64,000 nt of DNA from an uncultured Granulosicoccaceae bacterium (GCA_937920585.1 CAKZSB010000149.1:1-64000); one strand, 5' to 3'. Shown: positions 16,961 through 26,368, numbered from the stretch's first letter. Numbers and translations are program-made. Notes: a model not told the origin generated them from the letters alone.

Positions 16961-18121
16961 ATGAATGCCGACCAGTACAAGGATCTGGAGAATCAGTACG
17001 GCCTGAATCTCTATGCCAAGCGCGATGCTGTGATTGTTCGCGGCGAAGGTGCCACCGTGTTCGACACCGAAGGACGCGCCTACATTGACTGCGCTGCCGG
17101 AATCAGTGTGGCGAACGCTGGCCACTGTCATCCCGACATCGTCGCCGCAATGCAACAACAGGCCGCGCAACTTACTGTTGTGGCCAATACCCTTTACAAC
17201 GATCGGCGTGCTGAACTGCTTCAACGCCTGATTGAGACAGCACCAACCGGGCTCAACCGCGCCTACCTTTGCAACTCGGGCTCGGAGGCGATCGAAGCGG
17301 CACTGAAATTCGCGCGGCTGGCAACGGGGCGCACCGATTTTGTCACCGCTATGCGCGGGTTTCACGGGCGCACCATGGGCGCTGTCAGTGCTACATTCAC
17401 GAAAAAATACCGCGATCCCTTCGCACCGCTTATTCCCGGTTTTTCCTATGTTCCGTTAAACAAGATAGAAAAACTTGATGCAGCGATCACTGAAAACACG
17501 GCGGCTGTATTGCTTGAACTGGTGCAGGGTGAAGGCGGCGTCAACATCGCAGACGCACAATACATCGCCGCGGCGCGCCAACTGTGCAACGATCGCGGCG
17601 CACTGCTGATCATCGACGAAATCCAGACAGGGCTGTGCCGAACCGGCAAGTTCTTCGCCTGCGAACACTACGATCTACAGCCGGATATGGTCACTGTTGC
17701 CAAAGCGCTTGCCAGCGGCATACCAATAGGTGCCACCCTGCTTAACGACAAAATAAACGTTGACCCGGGCTTGCACGGCACCACATTCGGTGGCAACCCG
17801 ATGGCTTGTGCCGCCGCCATCGCAACACTTGACGTCATGAAAAACGAGGATCTGGCAGCCAAAGCGCACGGCACGGGGGAGTATTTCGAGCAGCGTCTGG
17901 CGGAAAAGCCCCTGGCTCAAGTGCGTGAATTGCGCCGCCGCGGGCTGATGATCGGGATCGAACTTAAATCCAAGGTTCAGCCGATACTCGAACAACTCAT
18001 GGCACGCGGTGTCATCGCCCTGCCAGCCGGTGCCACGGTGCTTCGACTGTTGCCACCGCTGATCATTGAGCGCGACCAGATCGATACTGTCATTAACCAC
18101 CTGCACGAACTACTGGCCTGA
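16961..18121 (+). CDS. lysJ: Class III aminotransferase, LysJ/ArgD type
   Basis: 386-residue PLP enzyme of the acetylornithine aminotransferase family. It has the cofactor phosphate-binding NSGSEAIEAALKFAR, LIIDEIQTGLCRTGKFFA with the PLP-ring Asp, and AKALASG with the Schiff-base Lys. In the LysW route it would transaminate the LysW-bound semialdehyde to the omega-amine (lysine or ornithine precursor). Sequence alone cannot separate LysJ from ArgD; I use the LysJ name because the other lys genes are next to it, though gpt intervenes on the opposite strand. It lies 4 nt upstream of the ureohydrolase gene. Confidence 0.85.
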   Translation: MNADQYKDLENQYGLNLYAKRDAVIVRGEGATVFDTEGRAYIDCAAGISVANAGHCHPDIVAAMQQQAAQLTVVANTLYNDRRAELLQRLIETAPTGLNRAYLCNSGSEAIEAALKFARLATGRTDFVTAMRGFHGRTMGAVSATFTKKYRDPFAPLIPGFSYVPLNKIEKLDAAITENTAAVLLELVQGEGGVNIADAQYIAAARQLCNDRGALLIIDEIQTGLCRTGKFFACEHYDLQPDMVTVAKALASGIPIGATLLNDKINVDPGLHGTTFGGNPMACAAAIATLDVMKNEDLAAKAHGTGEYFEQRLAEKPLAQVRELRRRGLMIGIELKSKVQPILEQLMARGVIALPAGATVLRLLPPLIIERDQIDTVINHLHELLA

Positions 18122-18125
18122 TTGC

Positions 18126-19082
18126 ATGAGTGTACAAACCGACAGCGCATTCACCCGCGAGCGTGATATCGGCATTATTCAGGAGCATACCTTCGCCGGT
18201 GCGCTCAGTTTCATGCGCCGGCGTTACACCCGTGACCTGACCAACTTCGCCCTGGCCGTCACGGGCGTGCCATTCGATTGCGCCACCACTAATCGCCCCG
18301 GCACTCGATTCGGTCCGCGTGCGATTCGCGAGCAATCATCGTTGCAGGCACACGACGCACCGTATGGTTGGGATTTCGATCCATTCAGCGAGATCGCGAT
18401 CGCCGATTATGGTGACTGCGCGTTTGACCACGCCAGAGTCGACCAGATACCGGGCGCAATCCAGCAGCACATCAGCACGATTCTCGACAGCGACACGGCA
18501 GTACTGACACTGGGAGGCGATCATTACATCAGCTACCCGGTGATTGCCGCTCACGCCAAAAAATACGGGCCACTGTCACTGATTCAGTTCGATGCGCACT
18601 CGGATACCTGGGCAGATGACGAGCCCGACCGCATCGATCACGGAACCATGTTTTACAAGGCATTTCGCGAAGGGCTTATCGTGCCAGAGCGATCTGTGCA
18701 AGTTGGCATTCGAACCAGCAACCCGGACACACTGGGCGTAAACATCATCGATGCCATGACAGTTCACCAGACTCCGCTGCCCGATATCGCCCAACAGATT
18801 CGTGGAGTTGTCGGGGATAATCCGGTCTATCTGACATTCGATATCGACAGCCTCGACCCCGCCTATGCACCCGGCACCGGCACCCCGGTCAGCGGCGGCC
18901 TGACCAGTGCTCAGGTCGCCATTGTGTTGCGCCAGCTGAGCGGCATCAATCTGGTCGGTATGGACGTTGTCGAAGTCGCACCCGCCTATGATCACAGTGA
19001 CATAACGGCGATTGCCGCCGCCCATGTCGCAGTCGACCTGATTTGCCTGTGGGCACAAAACCACCGCAGTAACAACGGCTAA
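18126..19082 (+). CDS. speB: Agmatinase-type ureohydrolase
   Basis: 318 residues from ATG 18126. The dinuclear Mn ligands of the arginase/agmatinase family are all visible: GGDHYISYPV, QFDAHSDTWADD, and TFDIDSLDPAYAPGTGTP. The sequence is closest to agmatinase SpeB, which converts agmatine to putrescine and urea; guanidinobutyrase or other guanidino substrates are possible. It starts 4 nt after the aminotransferase gene, so the two are probably one operon. This links the LysW-related cluster to guanidino or polyamine chemistry. Confidence 0.85.
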   Translation: MSVQTDSAFTRERDIGIIQEHTFAGALSFMRRRYTRDLTNFALAVTGVPFDCATTNRPGTRFGPRAIREQSSLQAHDAPYGWDFDPFSEIAIADYGDCAFDHARVDQIPGAIQQHISTILDSDTAVLTLGGDHYISYPVIAAHAKKYGPLSLIQFDAHSDTWADDEPDRIDHGTMFYKAFREGLIVPERSVQVGIRTSNPDTLGVNIIDAMTVHQTPLPDIAQQIRGVVGDNPVYLTFDIDSLDPAYAPGTGTPVSGGLTSAQVAIVLRQLSGINLVGMDVVEVAPAYDHSDITAIAAAHVAVDLICLWAQNHRSNNG

Positions 19083-19402
19083 CGACCGTTTGATCGGTTA
19101 ATTCTGAGTATTACGGCAGTCTGGAGCGGACGCAATTTACTTGAATGCGCCCGTCACTGTGACAGAGCACGCTATTCCCAGGCTAAAGACGCATTTTCCC
19201 ACGCCGCTACCAATTGCAATGGTTGTAGCGGCAACCCGCAGAACACTGCGTGTAACGTCGCAAAACCACTCCGACAAACCACCCGTTGGTCACTGTCCAC
19301 CACAGCCCGAAGGTTGCCACCGCACGCCAGTCGCCCGGTGCCACACCAGACTCAGGACACACACGGGCTGCACATTGACGTCACCGCCAAGGACTCTGCA
19401 AC
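19083..19402. other. Intergenic region with a stem-loop
   Basis: I see no convincing gene between speB and the large lipoprotein; the short frame at 19141-19488 overlaps the lipoprotein start and has no family features. GCCGCTAC (19203-19210) can pair with GTAGCGGC (19225-19232) around the loop CAATTGCAATGGTT. It has no T-run, so it may be an RNA stem or a weak terminator for the speB transcript. Confidence 0.45.
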
Positions 19403-21748
19403 ATGCTGAAACCCTCTTTTCTTCAAACGCTCACCAGCGCCGCGATAATTGCCACACTCAGTGGTTGCGGTGGCGGTGGTGGTGTTAGCTCAAGCGGCGC
19501 ATCCGCAACCGATCAAACAGACGCTACCGGCAACACAGTGACCAACCCGGCCACCACGCCTGAAACAATCAGTGGGCGAGTCGCCGATGGTTACCTGCAG
19601 GGTGCGGTAGTCTGTGTTGATCTCAATGAGAATCGATCGTGTGACGATGATGAGCCATCGGCAATCAGCGGTGAAGGTGGCACCTATGAAATAGTTAAAA
19701 CCGCAGAGACCGAAGGCAAGCCCATCGTTGCCGATGTGCCTGCCAGTGCCATTGATGAAGACACCAACGAACCGATTGGCAAAGAACTGGTGTTGAGCGC
19801 ACCGGCTGAGCGCCCGGACTTCATCAGCCCGATCACCACCCTTGTGCATCAGGAGCTGGACGACAACCCGGCACTGGATGTCGACGCGGCAGAAGCGAGC
19901 GTCAAAGCGGAACTGGGCCTGGGTGACGACGAAGAGACCAGCCTGTTCACAGATTACGTTGAGCAGAGTCGCGACGAAAACGCGGAGCGGCCGGAACAAT
20001 TCCAGTATCTGCACCAGACCGCACAAATTGTCGCCCGGATGATGCAGGAGATTCAGGACACCATTGAGGAGGCAGTGACCGCTGAGGGGGTTGACCTGGC
20101 GGGCGACAAAGACGCGCGCAAAGCCTTACAAAGGCTGTTGCGCGAGGAAGTTCGAAACCTGCTGCCAGAAATAACCCGTGCCGTCAGCGACAGTCTGGCT
20201 GCCGAGAACGCGGCCGAAACCGAGGGTGTTGAAGCCACCGAATTCGACCCTGATGCAATTACTACCAGTTTGCGCCCGACCACTGTCGATGTAGATGCCG
20301 ACCGGCTGCAGGCAGAGGTGAATCGTCGCCCGGCAGAGCGCACCACAGTTGAAGAAATCCTGACCGATGGCTTCTACTGGATTGATGTCGACTGTGACTA
20401 CGATCGCTACGACGAAGCCGAACCGACTGACGCCGATACAACCGTTGTGCGACCGGCCAACGATGAATTCATCTTTGACACGAGCAGTCTTTGCCAGGCG
20501 GAATACGGCCACATCGTGCTCGCTGACAGCGGCGATTCAATCGTTGAGTCCCGCTTCGAATATGACGCCGAGAGCGCAAGCTGGCTGCAGGTAGGCCAGG
20601 ACGATGAAGACTACGACGACGAGCCGTATGCGCTGCGGCTGGTCGACGGTGAATGGACCGCCGAGGATGGCCCGGACAGCAGCGGTGTCGAGTTCACCGC
20701 CGATGGCGGTGCCATCATCACCACAAATGATGGCAGGATGACAGTATCAGCCGCCGTCCGCGACCTGGCTGATCGCCCGGTCCTGCACCACCTCTGGGAC
20801 CTGGGTGCCCATGAGGACTTCAGCGCCACCAGCGACAGCGAACTCTTCCCGGCCGATTCAAGCGCCTACATTTTCAACCTGACACGCACCGAGTCCGAAC
20901 ATATATTGTTCAACTGGTATGACGACAGCGGTGAGAACCATTGCGGCGAATTTAACGGCAATTGCAATGCTGTTCAGCAGGTCGGTGACGATGGCATGAA
21001 CGCCGTGGCAACGCTCGAAGCAGTAGTAACAGCCGCAGCCGATGGCATAACGCTGACTGGCCTGGTCCATGACTATAATGGCCAGCCGATCGATGCCGAA
21101 TTGCAGATAGCAGGCAACGGTAACAACGCGACTGGCGGCCTGGTGAAATGGCGAGTTAACGAGTACCAGCCGCAAATGCCAGAACCGACAGAATTTCCGG
21201 ATGGCACGACTTATCCGAATGAGCCGGTGGACCTTGTGTGCGTCGACGCGACCGGTATCCCGGATCCTACTTTTGAGCCGCTGCCGGAACCGGAGATCGA
21301 CAGTGTGAACCCGGTCGATGGACCCATTCCCGATCACAATCAGATTCTGCAGGACGAATCCTTTGATCAGGTGTCGCTGCCGCCAGAAACTGTCAGCTGT
21401 GTCGACCCTCGATACGTAGAAAATCTGATTGCCGAAGATGACGCTTCGGGTGTTGAACCCGGCATTGCGAGCGCCTTGACGTCCATCTCACGTCAGGCCT
21501 ATGGCACTAGCCGCTGGCAGCTGGTTGAAGTACAGGGCGTCGAGATGATCGAGCTTTCGATTCCGGTTCCGTTGCGCCATCGAATCGATATGGATGATGC
21601 CGGCGCTATTCTGCTGATCGAGCAGGATGGATTCGTCAGACGCGGAATGCGCTTCAGCGACAACGGTACTGACACTGAAGTGATGTACAACGACACTGCA
21701 TTCGATGTAATGCAGGATGTGATGCAGGGGTTTGTCAGCCAGCGCTGA
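19403..21748 (+). CDS. Large predicted outer-membrane or periplasmic lipoprotein
   Basis: 781 residues with a lipoprotein signal ending LSGC (Cys22) followed by a Gly run (GGGGG), a common pattern in marine gammaproteobacterial lipoproteins. Residues about 55-120 (ISGRVADGYLQGAVVCVDLNENRSCDDDEP) resemble the carboxypeptidase-regulatory-like/SdrD-like repeat found at the start of many such proteins. The rest is acidic with several Asp-rich stretches (DDEDYDDEPYA), and no catalytic motif is recognised. It is monocistronic and ends at a strong terminator. Function unknown; surface attachment or binding is a guess. Confidence 0.85.
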   Translation: MLKPSFLQTLTSAAIIATLSGCGGGGGVSSSGASATDQTDATGNTVTNPATTPETISGRVADGYLQGAVVCVDLNENRSCDDDEPSAISGEGGTYEIVKTAETEGKPIVADVPASAIDEDTNEPIGKELVLSAPAERPDFISPITTLVHQELDDNPALDVDAAEASVKAELGLGDDEETSLFTDYVEQSRDENAERPEQFQYLHQTAQIVARMMQEIQDTIEEAVTAEGVDLAGDKDARKALQRLLREEVRNLLPEITRAVSDSLAAENAAETEGVEATEFDPDAITTSLRPTTVDVDADRLQAEVNRRPAERTTVEEILTDGFYWIDVDCDYDRYDEAEPTDADTTVVRPANDEFIFDTSSLCQAEYGHIVLADSGDSIVESRFEYDAESASWLQVGQDDEDYDDEPYALRLVDGEWTAEDGPDSSGVEFTADGGAIITTNDGRMTVSAAVRDLADRPVLHHLWDLGAHEDFSATSDSELFPADSSAYIFNLTRTESEHILFNWYDDSGENHCGEFNGNCNAVQQVGDDGMNAVATLEAVVTAAADGITLTGLVHDYNGQPIDAELQIAGNGNNATGGLVKWRVNEYQPQMPEPTEFPDGTTYPNEPVDLVCVDATGIPDPTFEPLPEPEIDSVNPVDGPIPDHNQILQDESFDQVSLPPETVSCVDPRYVENLIAEDDASGVEPGIASALTSISRQAYGTSRWQLVEVQGVEMIELSIPVPLRHRIDMDDAGAILLIEQDGFVRRGMRFSDNGTDTEVMYNDTAFDVMQDVMQGFVSQR

Positions 21749-21766
21749 TTGCCTCGGCACCATTGC

Positions 21767-21804
21767 AAAGGGCGCCAACCGCATGCGGTTGGCGCCCTTT
21801 TTTG
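21767..21804. terminator. Bidirectional rho-independent terminator
   Basis: AAAGGGCGCCAACCGCATG and its complement form a perfect palindrome over 21767-21800, with T-runs on the right (to 21803) and A-run on the left. It separates the rightward lipoprotein gene from the leftward coiled-coil gene and should serve both. Confidence 0.93.
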
Positions 21805-21828
21805 TTGTCTGCGCGTTTGTGTTTTGCT

Positions 21829-22404
21829 TCAGGTGCGCGCGCGATGACTTACGCCGTGCACATGCTGCTCCAGCGCCATCGAGCAGGCCGATGCGAATGC
21901 ACGGCATCGCCTGCCAACTTCGCGCACTCTGCGTACCCACAACGAATCGAACATGCTGTCATCAATGGGTAAAAATTCGGCCGGATCGATAGCCGGAATA
22001 TTCTCCTCAGCAACGGGTTCAGCAACGATTGCCGGTTTGTCGGCTCGAAACCGCATTACCGCGCGCCCGAGCGTCGCCGATCTGGATTCCTTGTGTCTTT
22101 TGCGCACAGGCAAAATGGCCTGCTCACCATCGACGGGAATCTCCAGCCCGGTGACGACATCGAGTCGTGTTCGAAGATGATGAATGAGCCGATGCTGGAC
22201 CTTGAGCTTGCGACGGGCCGTGTCGCGATCCGTGGTTAGTTTGGCATTGGCATGCTCCAGCCGCTCGACGCGATCAGCGAGCTTCTTCACCAGTAAGTGG
22301 TATTCGTCAACCGACAGCAATGTCGCAGTGTCAGCTGTACCGTCGACAACGGCGATCGTTGCCGGATCAATGTTGGTATTTTTCGAATCAGTTTGTGTTT
22401 GCAT
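21829..22404 (-). CDS. Hypothetical protein with central coiled coil
   Basis: 191 residues starting at ATG 22404, with AGGTG just upstream (a GTG at 22410 is also in frame). Residues about 30-85 (LVKKLADRVERLEHANAKLTTDRDTARRKLK) are a clear coiled coil. The next part is basic (VRKRHKESRSATLGRAVMRF) and the tail contains PIDDSMFDSLWVRRVREVGRRCRAF. There is no signal peptide or membrane segment, so it is cytoplasmic. I recognise no family. It ends at the strong terminator shared with the lipoprotein gene. Confidence 0.65.
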   Translation of the reverse strand: MQTQTDSKNTNIDPATIAVVDGTADTATLLSVDEYHLLVKKLADRVERLEHANAKLTTDRDTARRKLKVQHRLIHHLRTRLDVVTGLEIPVDGEQAILPVRKRHKESRSATLGRAVMRFRADKPAIVAEPVAEENIPAIDPAEFLPIDDSMFDSLWVRRVREVGRRCRAFASACSMALEQHVHGVSHRART

Positions 22405-22656
22405 TGTCACCTGTCTTTCAACGCCCTGGTGGCGAGAGCACGCTCGGTAGTGGCCTGCCGTGAACTACCTGAACCTGGCGTGTCAGGTTCGCGTCGCCCT
22501 GTTGGCGATCCGTCTGAGCCCAAAATACCCCAGTTGCCCCGCACCTCTCAACCAGAATTGCCCAAAGTGGCACATTTTTGTGCGAAAGCTAGTGCTTCAT
22601 CACCGTATTTGTGCCGCCTGAAGACCCGCTAACGGAAATTTGTCCGTTCAGATACT

Positions 22657-23457
22657 CTACTCGAAAAAGAGACTGACATTGCCAAAATCGCCGTAGTCTG
22701 CGTGGATTGTCGATCCATGTGGCGCTTCAACGGGGCGAATGAAAGAACCGGAAATCACAATTTCACCGGCTTTTATTTGCTGCCCGTACTGCGCCAGTCG
22801 TCGGGCCAGCCAAACAATGCCCTGAGCCGGATGGCCCAGCACCCCTGCCCCCAGTCCGGTCTCCTCGATACAGGCATTTCGCGAGAGCACCACACCAACT
22901 CGAGCCAGATTAACGTCAGCCGGATCCATCGGGTTGCCACCGAGCACGATGCCGGCATTGGCTGCGTTGTCTGACACGGTGTCGTGGATTGTACGCGCGC
23001 GACCGCTCTGTGGATCGGCGCGGAGAATGCGCGTGTCGAGTATTTCCAGTGCCGGGCAGACATATTCCGTGGCTGCCATAACCCCCTGCAGATCAAGATT
23101 GTGCGCGTCGAGATCACGCTTGAGTACAAACGCGATTTCGGCCTCCACCCGAGGCTGAATGAACCGATCGGCCGCAACCCGACCACCATTCTCTAACAAC
23201 ATGTTGTCAAACAACACCCCTGAATCGGGCGTCTCGATATTCAATGCCGCCTGCATCGCCCGCGAGGTGAGGCCGATTTTCCAGCCGCGCATCACCAGAC
23301 CTGCATCGGTCTTGAGCGATACCAGTGCAGCCTGTACCGCATAGGCATCGTCCAGGCTTATATCGGGATACTCTACGGATAGCAGTCCGCGTTGAACACC
23401 GGATTTCTCAGCTTCGAAAAGCGTTTGAGCCGCCTGCGCAATCTGTGCCGGAGTCAT
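22657..23457 (-). CDS. hpaH: 2-oxo-hept-4-ene-1,7-dioate hydratase (HpaH/HpcG type)
   Basis: 266 residues from ATG 23457 (MTPAQIAQAAQTLF). It matches E. coli HpcG across its length: WKIGLTSRAMQAALNIETPDSG, RVEAEIAFVLK, ATEYVCPALEILDTR, TVSDNAANAGIVLGG, EETGLGAGVLGHPA, ISGSFIRPV. The acidic metal ligands of the fumarylacetoacetase-like/hydratase fold are in VEAEIAF and PALEI. The enzyme hydrates a C7 dienoate intermediate in homoprotocatechuate breakdown. None of the other hpa genes are beside it, so it is isolated here and could act on a related 2-keto-enoate. Confidence 0.9.
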   Translation of the reverse strand: MTPAQIAQAAQTLFEAEKSGVQRGLLSVEYPDISLDDAYAVQAALVSLKTDAGLVMRGWKIGLTSRAMQAALNIETPDSGVLFDNMLLENGGRVAADRFIQPRVEAEIAFVLKRDLDAHNLDLQGVMAATEYVCPALEILDTRILRADPQSGRARTIHDTVSDNAANAGIVLGGNPMDPADVNLARVGVVLSRNACIEETGLGAGVLGHPAQGIVWLARRLAQYGQQIKAGEIVISGSFIRPVEAPHGSTIHADYGDFGNVSLFFE

Positions 23458-23698
23458 GGTTGATAATCTTCCTGAAGTAGCATCGAGTGTTTGGTTTTGC
23501 TGCAGCAATTTTAACCAGGGCAGCATCAGCTGCTCAATTTTGCCCGAAACCGACAGTCGGTGGAACTCTATCCGTCAGTCGCAGGCAATCTTGCCGCTGC
23601 GAGCAGCTCGTCCGCAGGGTGGCGGTGACAAAGCCATCACCGGCAATCGATAGTATGATGCACCCTGTTCATACGGGGCGCGTCCACCGCGTCAATCC

Positions 23699-24994
23699 AT
23701 GGCCCGATTTCGCCACTTGCTCTACAACCTCACGCTGATCATTCTGGCGTTGCCGATAGCCATTTTCACAGCCTGGCAGGCAGTCAGACGCAAAGGCGGT
23801 ATGCGTTTCTTCTGCCAGCGCCTGCTTGTGCATCGAGCGATTGATAGTTCCGGCACCAGACCACTTTGGGCTCACGCGGCATCAATCGGCGAGGTAAAGG
23901 CGGTACTCCCGCTACTTGAGCAGCTATTGCAACGGGGCGACATATCACAGTGTCTGCTGACCACCAACACACCGGAAGCGGCGCGGCTTGTCGAAGGCCG
24001 ACATCACGCGCAAATTCGTCATCGCTATTGCCCGATCGACTGGCCGGTTTTCACCCGCTATTTCATCGCCCGCATTGATCCTTGCGCTTTGGTTATTGCA
24101 GAAACCGAAATCTGGCCCAATCTCTATCGGGCCGCAGACCGCCGAAATTTACCACTGGTTATTGTCAATGGTCGGCTGAGTCCCCGCACACTCGATCAAC
24201 CGGCGCCGGTCAGAAAACTCATTGCCGATACTCTGCACTGCGTCGACCGCATTCTCGCCCGATCCGAAGCGGACATACAGGGATTTTTACAGTTGGGTGT
24301 GGCAAGAGAAAAAATAAAACTCTGCGGCAATATCAAGCTGGCCGCCAGTCGCGGCACCGACACAAAACCATTGCCGGAATTGCTAAATCGAGAATACTGC
24401 CTTGCCGTCTCCACCCACGAGCCGGAGGAAATTCTGCTCGCCAACGCGCTATCCGGACTGCCCGCGAAAAGCCTGCTGGTTATAGTGCCCCGTCACCCGC
24501 AGCGCAGCGCGGCAATTCAGCGCGAACTGCGTGCGGCAGGTTTTGCAATTGCAGTGAGAAGCCAGGCGCAACCGCCCCTGGCCGAGCGTTCCATCTATCT
24601 CGCCGATACAGTTGGCGAAGTGGAGGCGCTGATCTGTGGTGCCAGTTTGGTATTTGTTGGCGGCTCACTGGCACCGGTCGGCGGGCACAACCTGCTTGAA
24701 CCGGCAGCCTGGGCAAAACCTGTGATCAGTGGCCCGCAGTTGCACAATTTTAGCGAGGAGGCGTTACTGCTCGACTCATTTCAAGCGTTGCAACGCGTGC
24801 AGGATCAGTCGGAGTTAACCGCGTGTTTTAAGGAGCTGAATGCATCAGCACAGTTGCGCTCACATTGGGGTGAAGCCGCGGGGCGCGCTATCGACAGCTG
24901 CCACAGCACCCTGGCACTTTATGTGACGGAGCTTGCCTGCATACTTAAAGAGGCGCATAAAACAACAATCCCGCAACGAGACGAGCCCCAATGA
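23699..24994 (+). CDS. waaA: 3-deoxy-D-manno-octulosonic acid transferase
   Basis: 431 residues. An N-terminal membrane anchor (LIILALPIAIFTAWQAV) is followed by the GT-B glycosyltransferase body: LWAHAASIGEVKAVLPLLEQLL with the catalytic Glu region, AETEIWPNLY, PRHPQRSAA, and near the end FVGGSLAPVGGHNLLEPAAW. It adds Kdo to lipid IVA on the inner leaflet of the inner membrane, which shows the host makes lipopolysaccharide. Its stop overlaps the following fosA-like ATG by 4 nt. Start at ATG 23699. Confidence 0.95.
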   Translation: MARFRHLLYNLTLIILALPIAIFTAWQAVRRKGGMRFFCQRLLVHRAIDSSGTRPLWAHAASIGEVKAVLPLLEQLLQRGDISQCLLTTNTPEAARLVEGRHHAQIRHRYCPIDWPVFTRYFIARIDPCALVIAETEIWPNLYRAADRRNLPLVIVNGRLSPRTLDQPAPVRKLIADTLHCVDRILARSEADIQGFLQLGVAREKIKLCGNIKLAASRGTDTKPLPELLNREYCLAVSTHEPEEILLANALSGLPAKSLLVIVPRHPQRSAAIQRELRAAGFAIAVRSQAQPPLAERSIYLADTVGEVEALICGASLVFVGGSLAPVGGHNLLEPAAWAKPVISGPQLHNFSEEALLLDSFQALQRVQDQSELTACFKELNASAQLRSHWGEAAGRAIDSCHSTLALYVTELACILKEAHKTTIPQRDEPQ

Positions 24995-25395
24995 CCAACG
25001 GCGTCAATCACATCACTATTGCGGTTAGTGAGCTGGATCGATCATTCGATTTTTATGTCGATTTACTCAAACTCAAACCCCATGCCCGCTGGAATGGCGG
25101 CGCCTACCTCACCAGTGGAGAACTGTGGATATGCCTGTCCTGCGATACCACTTCACCCGCGGGCGACTATAGCCATATCGCTTTTGATGTCAGCCCGGAA
25201 GAATTCGACCGGGTAGCCGGTCAGTTGAGAACGGCTCGCGTCACCGAGTGGAAAGATAATCGCAGCGAGGGTAACTCGGTCTATTTTCTTGACCCGGACG
25301 GCCACAAGCTCGAAATCCATTGCGGCACGCTACAGGATCGACTGGCCTCGCTGATCCACTCACCCTACGATGGCCTGCAGCTATTCAAACCATAG
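24991..25395 (+). CDS. fosA: FosA-type glutathione transferase (VOC superfamily)
   Basis: 134 residues, one VOC domain duplication. It resembles FosA closely: GVNHITIAVSELDRSFDFY (metal-ligand His7), RWNGGAYLTSGELWICL, SHIAFDV (second His), EWKDNRSEGNSVYFLDPDGHKLEIH (K/N/RSEG fosfomycin-binding region, final Glu ligand). FosA opens the fosfomycin epoxide with glutathione. It begins inside the waaA stop (ATGA), so translation is coupled to Kdo transferase. No mobile element is near; this is an intrinsic gene. Resistance would need to be measured. Confidence 0.88.
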   Translation: MTNGVNHITIAVSELDRSFDFYVDLLKLKPHARWNGGAYLTSGELWICLSCDTTSPAGDYSHIAFDVSPEEFDRVAGQLRTARVTEWKDNRSEGNSVYFLDPDGHKLEIHCGTLQDRLASLIHSPYDGLQLFKP

Positions 25396-25414
25396 CTTGC
25401 CCACTAGTGGGCCA

Positions 25415-26368
25415 CTAGCGATTGCGTGGCATCGGGTGCTTGATGACGAATTTTCTGTCCAGCACCACTTCGCGCCAGAAAACATATAAACCCGAAAACA
25501 GGATCAGCGAAATACCGATCCATGCCCACAGATCGGGCCACTCGCCAAACAGAGTAATGCCCCAGAATATCGCGAGCAGCAGAGCCAGATATTCAAATGG
25601 CGCGATCACCGTCGCCTCGCTCATGCGATAAGCCTGGCTGATCAAATATCCACCGATACCACTGGCCAGACCAAGCCCGATCATAATGAAAAGGTCACGT
25701 TGAGCGGGCCACTTCCATTCGCGCAGTAAAAAGTCCAGCGATGGATTGTTGCCTGGTGCGTATTGTCCATCCCCGACCAGCAAACCGGAGACCGCACAGA
25801 CGACCACAAAGACGAGCTGTATGTAGAAACTCATGGTCGAGGCTTTCTCTGTCATTCCCATTGAACGCGTGAGAATCTGCAAAGTGGCGTAGGCCGCGGC
25901 GGCAAAAAGCGGCAGCAGCGCTGCCAGTCGAAATGCCTCGGAGCCAGGGCGCAGCATAACCAGCACGCCGACAAAACCAACCAGTACCGCAAACCAGCGC
26001 CGCGGGCCAACCGGTTCATGCAAAAAAATCGCTGACAGCGCCGTGATGATCAAGGGTGCAATAAAAAAGATTGCGCTCGCCTCTGGCAAACTGATCGTCG
26101 CAAGACCAGTGAAAAAAGCCAGATTCGCACACACCACGCAAAAGCCGCGCACCAGATGCATGACGGGTCGTTTCGTTTTCAGAACGTTGATGCCACCTTC
26201 GAGGGGCACAAAAACAGCGAGCGTAAAGGCCATTCCTGTCAGCGCTCTGATCAACACAATCTGATGCAGCGCATAGTCAGCGGCAAGGTACTTGATGCCG
26301 ATATCGTTCAGAGAGAACATCAACCACGCACCGAGTGCGCAGAACACACCGGTTAGATTTTTCGGCAA
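25415..26368 (-). CDS. EamA/DMT family transporter
   Basis: 317 residues, about ten membrane helices. The first repeat contains LHQIVLIRALTGMAFTLAVFVPLEGG and the last helix is followed by a basic tail (VVLDRKFVIKHPMPRNR). Third transporter of this family in the window and a distinct sequence from the other two. It converges on fosA with a 19-nt gap. Substrate unknown. Confidence 0.85.
   Translation of the reverse strand: MPKNLTGVFCALGAWLMFSLNDIGIKYLAADYALHQIVLIRALTGMAFTLAVFVPLEGGINVLKTKRPVMHLVRGFCVVCANLAFFTGLATISLPEASAIFFIAPLIITALSAIFLHEPVGPRRWFAVLVGFVGVLVMLRPGSEAFRLAALLPLFAAAAYATLQILTRSMGMTEKASTMSFYIQLVFVVVCAVSGLLVGDGQYAPGNNPSLDFLLREWKWPAQRDLFIMIGLGLASGIGGYLISQAYRMSEATVIAPFEYLALLLAIFWGITLFGEWPDLWAWIGISLILFSGLYVFWREVVLDRKFVIKHPMPRNR

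Noticed and set aside
22471-22490. GAACCTG-N6-CAGGTTC inverted repeat
   Set aside because: It lies alone in a gene-free stretch upstream of the coiled-coil gene. It could be an operator but nothing ties it to a regulator.
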